A DNA stretch of 6,373 bases from DASRAP01 sp964503275 (lineage in GTDB: Bacteria > Gemmatimonadota > Gemmatimonadetes > Gemmatimonadales > Gemmatimonadaceae), in contig CAZCZO010000046.1 of assembly GCA_964503275.1 (NCBI GenBank), positions 1-6,373 of the forward strand. Reading direction: 5' to 3'. Position 1 is the stretch's first letter, and every line of letters starts with the position of its first letter. The notes below the pieces were generated by a model. The model had not been told where the DNA came from and ran no database searches. It saw only the letters and a list, made by a program, of their open reading frames with translations. Shown piece after piece: positions 1 through 5,763 of the stretch. The translations under genes and the position numbers were made by a program.

Positions 1-1012
<1,012 letters not shown>

Positions 1013-1021
1013 GGGCGGGAG

Positions 1022-1080
1022 TCAGCCACGCCGGGGGCGCGACCGTGGAATCAGCCGCGCCCAGGGGCGCGGCCAGGGGA
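1022..1080. repeat. Imperfect ~30-bp tandem duplication in the aconitase leader
   Basis: Two adjacent units, 1022-1050 and 1051-1080, both begin TCAGCC and share GGGGCGCG and a similar tail; by eye about 23 of 30 positions agree with one gap. The second unit contains a perfect inverted repeat (GCCGCGCCC, 2-base spacer AG, GGGCGCGGC; 1054-1073), which the first unit keeps only as a 4-bp remnant (CGCC/GGCG, 1029-1039). The duplication ends 9 bases upstream of the aconitase ATG, so it probably lies in the mRNA leader or promoter of that gene. Very GC-rich sequence makes chance similarity easier, so confidence is moderate. Confidence 0.5.
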
Positions 1081-1096
1081 TTGAACGCCGGAGCCA

Positions 1097-1117
1097 CTGA
1101 GGAGGGGCACTCCTCAG
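1097..1117. promoter_or_regulatory. Perfect 8-bp inverted repeat, possible operator or leader hairpin
   Basis: CTGAGGAG (1097-1104) and CTCCTCAG (1110-1117) are exact reverse complements separated by GGGCA. The element sits between two divergent genes, next to the AT-rich patch at 1120-1140. A terminator is unlikely, because no gene ends here and no T-run follows on either strand. It could be a dimeric-repressor operator or an RNA hairpin in the aconitase leader, about 85-105 bases before that ATG. No regulator family is recognised from the half-site. Confidence 0.4.
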
Positions 1118-1270
1118 GCTATCTGTAATCTACCCAAATGGGTGGGTCGGGGCGAGCGCATCGGTTAACAGCGGGCGCGCTGGGGGCGTCCCCCGTGGCA
1201 TCGCGCCGTGACGCGACCGTGACATTTTACAGTACGGGTGCCGTGCGGGATGTGGCGCCGATCCTGGACC

Positions 1271-1275
1271 GAGGG
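1271..1275 (+). promoter_or_regulatory. Ribosome binding site for the CotH-family gene
   Basis: GAGGG lies 7 bases before the ATG at 1283. It decides the start: an in-frame upstream GTG at 1238 would add 15 residues ahead of the signal peptide and has no such site close to it. Confidence 0.6.
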
Positions 1276-1282
1276 TGGAACG

Positions 1283-3007
1283 ATGCAGCGACAGCTGATG
1301 GGGTTTGGCGCCGGGGTCGGCGTGGTGCTGGCGGCGACGCTGGCGGGCGCACAGCCCCCGATGCCGGCGGGCGGCGGCCGCGGTGGCCCGCCGATGCAGC
1401 AGCCCACGCGCGAGATCCTCGCGCAGTTCGACGCGGACAAGAGCAAGATGCTCGACTCCACCGAGCGGGCGGCGGCGCGGGCGTGGTTGGCGACGCAGCC
1501 GATGGCGGGCCGGGGCGGGATGATGGGGGGTGGTCCGCCGATGGGTGTGCCGCCTGGAGGGCCGCCGATGGGAGGTCCGCCGGGCGGCGGTCCTCCGGGT
1601 GGCGGCCCTCCCGGGGGTGGGATGCTGCCACCCGGCGGCGGTCGCGGTGGCGGGCGCGGGGGCGGATTCGCGCCGGCCAGCGCGGGGCGCAGACTGACCC
1701 CCGCTGACGTGCCTGCGGTCCCGCGCGGAGCCTTCCACGACCCGGCCGTGCTGCGCACCCTGTTCGTGGACTTCGAGAACGCCGACTGGGAGGCCGAGCT
1801 GGAGGCCTTCCGCGGGACGGATGTCGAGGTGCCCGCCAGGCTGCGGGCCGATGGGCGGACCCTGCGGAACGTGGGCATCCACTTCCGTGGCGCGTCGTCG
1901 TTCATGATGGTGCCGCGCGGGTCGAAGCGCTCGCTGAACCTGTCGTTCGACGAGTTCGTGGCGGAGCAGTCGCTGCATGGCGTGCGCACGACCAACCTGC
2001 TGAACGCGATGAACGATGCGACGTTCCTGCGTACGGCGCTGTACTCGCACATCGCGCGGCAGTACATCGCCGCGCCGCGCGTGAACTGGGTGCGGGCCGT
2101 GGTGAATGGCGAGGACTGGGGCGTGTACCTCAACCAGCAGCAATTCAACCGCGACTTCCTGGTCGATCACTTCAAGACCAGCGCGGGCGCACGGTGGCAC
2201 ACGCCGGGGAGTCCGGCGGGCCGCGCCGGGCTCGAGTACCTGGGCGATGACGCCGCGCCGTACAAGCAGCGCTACGAGCTCAAGACCAAGGATGCGCCGG
2301 CGCGCTGGGCCTCGCTGATCCGCCTGACCAAGGTGCTCAACACCACGCCGCTGGATCAGCTCGAGGCGGCGCTCGCGCCGCTGCTCGATGTGGACGGCGC
2401 GCTCAAGTTCCTGGCCCTGGAGCTGGCCTTCGTGAACAGCGACGGCTACTGGACCCGTGCCAGCGACTACTCGCTGTTCGAGGACTCGACGGGCAAGTTC
2501 CACCTCGTGCCTCACGATATGAACGAGGCGATGTCGGCCGTGGGCGGTGGAGGACGGGGCGGCCCGCCGGGGATGGGCGGGCCTCCGGGCGGTGGTGGCC
2601 CGCCGGGCATGGGTGGTCCCCCGGGGGGCGGTCCGCCGGGCATGGGTGGTCCTCCAGGCGGTGGGCCACCGATCATGGGGATGCCCGGCGCCGGCGGCGT
2701 GCGACTCGACCCACTGGTCGGGCTCGACGACGCCAGCAAGCCGCTGCGTTCCCGGCTGCTCGCCGTGCCCGCGCTGCGCGCGCGCTACCTCGGCTATGTC
2801 CGCGATATCGCCACGCAGTGGATGGACTGGGAGCGCGTGGCCCCGCTGGTCACGACCTGGCAGGACGCGCTGGCGCCGTGGGTCGAGGCCGACACGCGCA
2901 AGCTCTACAGCACCGAGCGGTTCCGCGGCGATGTGGTCGGGTTGCGCACCTTCTTCGAGGAGCGGCGCGCGTTCCTCCTCACGCGCGTGGCGGAGTTGAG
3001 CGAGTGA
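1283..3007 (+). CDS. Exported CotH-kinase-family protein with EF-hand and Gly/Pro/Met-rich tracts
   Basis: 574 residues. CotH proteins are atypical protein kinases; Bacillus CotH phosphorylates spore coat proteins. Domains in order: signal peptide 1-23, probably cleaved after AGA and with no lipobox Cys; an EF-hand-like calcium loop DADKSKMLDSTE (50-61) with D50, D52, S54, D58 and E61; a Gly/Pro/Met-rich linker (77-128); then a CotH domain from about 155. CotH hallmarks seen: GIHFRGASSF (198-207), KRSLNLSFDEF (215-225), VNGEDWGVYLNQQ (274-286), NSDGYW (385-390) with a likely catalytic Asp D387, and FHLVPHDMNEAM (407-418) with the likely metal-binding D412, N414 and E415. The usual second Asp of the DxD form is Asn here. 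A second Gly/Pro/Met-rich tract (421-472) follows directly, before the C-terminal helical part. The ATG was chosen for the signal peptide and the GAGGG site. It is the first gene of the four-gene run and overlaps the next by 4 bases. Substrate is unknown; kinase activity is inferred from family. Confidence 0.88.
   Translation: MQRQLMGFGAGVGVVLAATLAGAQPPMPAGGGRGGPPMQQPTREILAQFDADKSKMLDSTERAAARAWLATQPMAGRGGMMGGGPPMGVPPGGPPMGGPPGGGPPGGGPPGGGMLPPGGGRGGGRGGGFAPASAGRRLTPADVPAVPRGAFHDPAVLRTLFVDFENADWEAELEAFRGTDVEVPARLRADGRTLRNVGIHFRGASSFMMVPRGSKRSLNLSFDEFVAEQSLHGVRTTNLLNAMNDATFLRTALYSHIARQYIAAPRVNWVRAVVNGEDWGVYLNQQQFNRDFLVDHFKTSAGARWHTPGSPAGRAGLEYLGDDAAPYKQRYELKTKDAPARWASLIRLTKVLNTTPLDQLEAALAPLLDVDGALKFLALELAFVNSDGYWTRASDYSLFEDSTGKFHLVPHDMNEAMSAVGGGGRGGPPGMGGPPGGGGPPGMGGPPGGGPPGMGGPPGGGPPIMGMPGAGGVRLDPLVGLDDASKPLRSRLLAVPALRARYLGYVRDIATQWMDWERVAPLVTTWQDALAPWVEADTRKLYSTERFRGDVVGLRTFFEERRAFLLTRVAELSE
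1511..1666 (+). repeat. Gly/Pro/Met-rich coding repeat, N-terminal tract
   Basis: This encodes residues 77-128 of the CotH-family protein. It begins with irregular Gly/Met/Pro blocks and passes into three GGGPP-type pentapeptide units (15-base period), ending in Gly/Arg-rich sequence. It separates the EF-hand from the CotH domain and is likely a flexible, disordered linker. The code is degenerate between units, which suggests an old repeat kept by selection on the protein rather than recent slippage. Confidence 0.8.
2543..2698 (+). repeat. Gly/Pro/Met-rich coding repeat inside the CotH domain
   Basis: This encodes residues 421-472 of the CotH-family protein. The repeating unit is close to GGPPGMGGPPG, with methionines at 431, 443, 454 and 465, giving spacings of 12, 11 and 11 residues. 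The tract starts three residues after the conserved HDMNEAM motif and ends before a helical C-terminal part (about 473-574). It is thus a low-complexity loop inserted beside the predicted active site. Synonymous differences between units argue against a very recent expansion. Confidence 0.8.
2992..2995 (+). promoter_or_regulatory. Ribosome binding site for the VTC-domain gene
   Basis: GGAG lies 8 bases before the GTG at 3004, inside the end of the preceding gene. It supports the overlapping GTG over the next in-frame ATG at 3064. Confidence 0.55.
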
Positions 3008-3783
3008 GTCCGTCGCCGCTCAGCACGCTGCTCGAGGCGTTCCCGGCGCGCCCGCTCGAGACCATGGTGGCCGCCACGCTGCTCGACCGGGTGGATGCGA
3101 AGTTCCTCGTGCCGGCCGCGTTCCTGCCGCAGCTCCTGACCGCCGCGCAGGGCGAGTACGACGTGCTCACGGTCCGCGGGGCGCGCTCGCAGCGCTACGA
3201 GACCACGTACTTCGACACGCCGACGCTCGCGTTCTATCATGCGCACCATGCGGGGCGACCGAACCGGCACAAAGTGCGGGCGCGGCACTATGTCGCCACG
3301 GGCGCCCGGATGCTCGAGGTCAAGACGCGTTCGGCCAGTGGGCGCACCCTGAAGCAGCGCTCGGCGTGGCCCGCGTCCGACGCCGCGACCCCCATCGATG
3401 TCCGCGCCCTGCCCAGTGCGACGCAGGCGGTGATCGAGGACGCGCCGCTGCTGCCGGTGCTGACCACTTCGTTCGACCGGGCGACGCTGCTGCGGCGCAG
3501 CGGGTCGGAGCGCGTGACCATCGATACCGACCTGCGCGTGGCCGACGGGGCGCAGGAGGTCGCACTCCGCGGCATGATCCTCGTGGAGGTCAAACAAGAG
3601 CTGCGCGGTCCGTCGCCCGTGCTCGATGCGCTGCGCCGCGCGGGGCTGCGGCCCAAGCCCATCAGCAAGTACTGCCTGGGCGTGGCGCTGCTGCGCCCCG
3701 ACGTGAAGCACAACCGCTTCAAGCCGTTGCTGTCGACCATCACGCGGTTGCGCGATTCGGTCCCGCTCCCTCTCGCCGGCTAG
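3004..3783 (+). CDS. VTC-domain protein, polyphosphate polymerase-like
   Basis: 259 residues. VTC domains belong to the triphosphate tunnel metalloenzyme fold; yeast Vtc4 makes polyphosphate from ATP inside a tunnel lined with basic residues and a metal-binding Glu. Seen: LLDRVDAKFLVP (26-37); YETTYFDTPTLAFY (65-78), followed by the basic strand NRHKVRARHY (87-96); MLEVKTRS (103-110) and LKQRSAW (116-122); TSFDRATLL (155-163); RVTIDTDL (170-177); ILVEVK (192-197) with E195 as the likely metal ligand; and PISKYCLG (219-226), whose SKY lysine is a family signature. Paired strands with alternating E/K/R match the tunnel. No signal peptide or membrane segment is visible, so it is probably cytoplasmic. 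The GTG start makes a 4-base overlap with the CotH-family gene and has a GGAG site; an ATG at 3064 would remove 20 residues but keep the domain. It lies 9 bases before the DUF4956 gene. VTC identity is firm; the product being polyphosphate is inferred. Confidence 0.88.
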   Translation: MSPSPLSTLLEAFPARPLETMVAATLLDRVDAKFLVPAAFLPQLLTAAQGEYDVLTVRGARSQRYETTYFDTPTLAFYHAHHAGRPNRHKVRARHYVATGARMLEVKTRSASGRTLKQRSAWPASDAATPIDVRALPSATQAVIEDAPLLPVLTTSFDRATLLRRSGSERVTIDTDLRVADGAQEVALRGMILVEVKQELRGPSPVLDALRRAGLRPKPISKYCLGVALLRPDVKHNRFKPLLSTITRLRDSVPLPLAG

Positions 3784-3792
3784 GCTCCCACG

Positions 3793-4365
3793 ATGTCCAC
3801 GCTCGTTGACGAGGCCTTCTTCCTGCGCCTCGGGCTCGACCTGTTCTGCGTGATCCTGTTGATCGTCGGCATCTACCGCCGGCGCTACGACCGGGCCGAC
3901 CTGTTCCTCACGTTCTTCGGGTTCAACCTGGTCATCTTCCTCATCGCGTTCAGTCTGAGCCGCGTGGAGATGACCATCGGGGCGGCCTTCGGGCTCTTCG
4001 CCGTGTTCTCGATGCTGCGCTATCGCACCGAGGACATCAACGCCACCGACATGACCTACCTGTTCCTCGTGATCGCGCTGGGGCTGTTGATGGCGACCGG
4101 GACCGGTGGGATGGGGGCGCTGGCCGTGATCGGCGGCCTGATCGTGGGCGGCACGGCGTTGCTCGAGAGCGAAGTGCTCGTGCGCCGGGAGCTGGCGCAG
4201 GATGTGTGGTTCGACGACCTCGCGCTCATCGTGCCGTCGCAGCGCGAGGCCCTGCTGGCGCGCCTGCGCGAGCGCACCGGCCTCGACGTGCATCGCGTCG
4301 AGGTGCGTCAGGTGGACCTGATCCGCGATGCGGCGCGGTTGGTGGTGTATCATTATCCGGCGTGA
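3793..4365 (+). CDS. DUF4956 membrane protein
   Basis: 190 residues, function not established. Five hydrophobic segments lie near residues 12-28, 36-55, 60-75, 88-103 and 107-124, followed by a soluble tail of about 65 residues. Charges fit the positive-inside rule with N-terminus out and C-terminus in: YRRRYDR (28-34), LRYR (75-78) and VRRE (130-133) fall on the same side. The stretch GAAFGLFAVFSMLRYRTED (63-81), continuing to DMTYLF, is the signature I associate with DUF4956. The tail reads as a small beta-alpha-beta unit (DLALIVPSQ, a helix with REALLARLRERTG, then two strands ending VVYHYP). The ATG lies 9 bases after the VTC stop with only a weak upstream site, suggesting coupling. DUF4956 genes are often neighbours of VTC genes in bacteria, so it may be the membrane partner of the polymerase, standing in for the membrane domain joined to eukaryotic VTC. 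Confidence 0.85.
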   Translation: MSTLVDEAFFLRLGLDLFCVILLIVGIYRRRYDRADLFLTFFGFNLVIFLIAFSLSRVEMTIGAAFGLFAVFSMLRYRTEDINATDMTYLFLVIALGLLMATGTGGMGALAVIGGLIVGGTALLESEVLVRRELAQDVWFDDLALIVPSQREALLARLRERTGLDVHRVEVRQVDLIRDAARLVVYHYPA

Positions 4366-5678
4366 GCCCATCGCCCTCTGACTGGCGCGCGCGCGCCGTT
4401 TCGCCTGCCGAGGCCGTCGCCCCTGTGGCGAGCGGCGCCCATGTCTTCGTCCACGGCGCGGCGGCCACGCCGACCAGCCTGCTCGACGCGCTGGTCGATC
4501 GCGCCGACCTCGAGCGGGTGCGCCTGCATCATCTGCACCTCGAGGGGCCGGTCCGGCATACGGATCCGCAGCACGCCGATCGGTTCCGCTCAACGGCCTA
4601 TTTCACGGGCGCCAATCTGCGGGCCGCCGTGAACGACGGCCGGGCGGACTACGTGCCCATCTTCCTGTCCGAGGTGCCGGGGCTGTTCAGCGGCGGGCTG
4701 GTGCCGCTCGATGTCGCCTTCGTGCAGCTCTCCCCGCCGGATCGCCACGGGCTCTGCTCGCTCGGGACCTCCGTGGATGCGGCGCGGGCGGCGGTCGATC
4801 ATGCACGGCTGGTGATCGCCGAGATCAACGAGCAGATGCCGCGCACGCTGGGCAAGACGGTGGTGCCGTTGTCGCGGGTGCATCGCTTCGTGCACGTGGA
4901 CCGGCCGCTGTACGAGGCCCCCGAGCGCGACGGTTCACCGGCCATCGCGACCATCGCGGAGCAGATCGCGCGCCTCGTGCCCGACGGGGCCACCCTGCAG
5001 ATGGGGATCGGCGCCATCCCCGACGCCGTGCTCGCGCGGCTCGGCGACAAGCTCGACCTCGGCGTGCACACGGAGATGTTCTCGGACCGGCTGGTCGATC
5101 TCTTCGCCACCGGCGCGATCACCAACCGGCGCAAGAAGGTGCATGCGGGGCGGATCGTCACCAGCTTCGTGGCGGGCACGCGCAAGGTCTTCGACTTCGT
5201 GCACGACAATCCGCAGGTGGAGTTCCACCCCTGCGACCGCACCAACGACCCGGTGATCATCCAGGCGAATCCGGCGGTGGTGGCCATCAACGCGGCGCTG
5301 CAGGTGGATCTCAGCGGGCAGGTCTGCGCGGACTCGATCGGGACGCGGATCGTGTCGGGGATCGGCGGGCAGCTGGACTTCTTGCGCGGCGCCGCGCGCT
5401 CGGTGGGCGGGGTGCCGATCATCGCGCTGCCATCCACCGCGGGGAAGGACGGCAGCATCTCGCGGATCGCTGCGACGCTGACGCCCGGGGCCGGGGTCGT
5501 GACGTCGCGTGGTCATGTGCACTGGGTGGTCACCGAGTTCGGCGCGGTGCATCTGCACGGACGCTCGGTGCGCGAGCGTGCGGAGCGGCTGATCTCCATC
5601 GCGCATCCGGATCACCGGGCCGCGTTGCGGGCGCAGGCGGCCGAGGCGCGGGTCTTCGCGGTGCAGGGGCTGCACTAG
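4362..5678 (+). CDS. Acetyl-CoA hydrolase/CoA-transferase family protein
   Basis: 438 residues, full length for the family that includes 4-hydroxybutyrate CoA-transferase, Cat1 and Ach1. These cytoplasmic enzymes move CoA between acyl-CoA and a carboxylic acid through a glutamyl-CoA intermediate, or hydrolyse acetyl-CoA. Seen: VQLSPPDRHGLCSLGTSVD (121-139); LQMGIGAIPDAV (212-223); GVHTEMFSD (234-242), with E238 as the likely catalytic glutamate; the CoA-binding region CADSIGTRIVSGIGGQLDF (322-340), followed by RGAARSVGG (342-350); VHWVVTEFGAVHLHG (386-400); and SIAHPDHRAAL (412-422). The GTG start overlaps the DUF4956 stop by 4 bases; no good Shine-Dalgarno is visible, so translation probably depends on coupling. 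It is last in the run and convergent with the patatin gene. Its last eight codons and stop fall in the first unit of a 25-bp tandem repeat. Acyl substrate cannot be read from sequence; the family call is firm. Confidence 0.92.
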   Translation: MSPSPSDWRARAVSPAEAVAPVASGAHVFVHGAAATPTSLLDALVDRADLERVRLHHLHLEGPVRHTDPQHADRFRSTAYFTGANLRAAVNDGRADYVPIFLSEVPGLFSGGLVPLDVAFVQLSPPDRHGLCSLGTSVDAARAAVDHARLVIAEINEQMPRTLGKTVVPLSRVHRFVHVDRPLYEAPERDGSPAIATIAEQIARLVPDGATLQMGIGAIPDAVLARLGDKLDLGVHTEMFSDRLVDLFATGAITNRRKKVHAGRIVTSFVAGTRKVFDFVHDNPQVEFHPCDRTNDPVIIQANPAVVAINAALQVDLSGQVCADSIGTRIVSGIGGQLDFLRGAARSVGGVPIIALPSTAGKDGSISRIAATLTPGAGVVTSRGHVHWVVTEFGAVHLHGRSVRERAERLISIAHPDHRAALRAQAAEARVFAVQGLH

Positions 5679-5730
5679 GGTCGCGGCGCGGGGCCTGCGC
5701 TAGGATCGCGGTGCAGGGCCTGCATCGGTC
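5656..5730. repeat. Three 25-bp tandem units, each with a hairpin
   Basis: Units are 5656-5680, 5681-5705 and 5706-5730, all starting TCGCGG and containing GGGSCTGC. The first covers the last codons and stop of the CoA-transferase gene; the other two are downstream. Each unit holds a 15-base hairpin with a 6-bp stem and 3-base loop: 5661-5675 (GTGCAG/CTGCAC), 5686-5700 (GCGCGG/CTGCGC with one G-U pair on the plus strand) and 5711-5725 (GTGCAG/CTGCAT with one G-U pair). Differences between units mostly keep pairing on the plus-strand RNA. The units probably arose by duplication of the gene's 3' end. Confidence 0.75.
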
Positions 5731-5762
5731 GTGCACGGGACAACCGCGGGCCCCGGCGGGGC
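5661..5762. terminator. Possible hairpin-cluster terminator between convergent genes
   Basis: Four short GC-rich hairpins lie here: one per 25-bp unit and another at 5750-5762 (GCCCC, loop GGC, GGGGC). Two genes converge on this spot, the plus-strand gene ending at 5678 and the minus-strand gene at 5764, so termination in both directions would be expected. No T-run follows any stem, so a standard intrinsic terminator is not shown; a pause site or RNA 3'-end protection is equally possible. Confidence 0.3.
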
Positions 5763-5763
5763 G

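Larger units (their letters stand above)
1013..1282. promoter_or_regulatory. Divergent intergenic region with inverted repeats
   Basis: This 270-base region lies between two divergent starts and must hold promoters for both directions. Only two short patches are AT-rich: about 1120-1140 and 1221-1234. On the plus strand GTGACA (1219-1224) resembles a -35 box and TACAGT (1228-1233) resembles a -10 box, but they are not correctly spaced with each other, so I assign no definite promoter. Perfect inverted repeats lie at 1054-1073, 1097-1117 and 1182-1194, plus a short one at 1132-1143; they are described separately. GAGGG at 1271-1275 is the ribosome binding site of the plus-strand gene. No small ORF with convincing coding character was seen. 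Confidence 0.4.

Noticed and set aside
1238..1282. Upstream GTG extension of the CotH-family protein
   Set aside because: It would place 15 non-hydrophobic residues ahead of a good signal peptide; the ATG at 1283 has a GAGGG site at proper distance.
1130..2515. 461-codon open frame on the minus strand opposite the CotH-family gene
   Set aside because: No recognisable domain, low-complexity basic composition, and it faces a gene with clear signal peptide and CotH motifs.
1511..2698. CRISPR or mobile repeat in the GC-rich repetitive DNA
   Set aside because: The repeats are in frame, degenerate, and encode Gly/Pro/Met units; there are no spacers and no transposase or terminal repeats.
2905..4593. 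562-codon open frame on the minus strand across the VTC and DUF4956 genes
   Set aside because: It spans three well-supported plus-strand genes and has His/Arg/Gln-rich sequence with no domain; it is a stop-free shadow of GC-rich coding.
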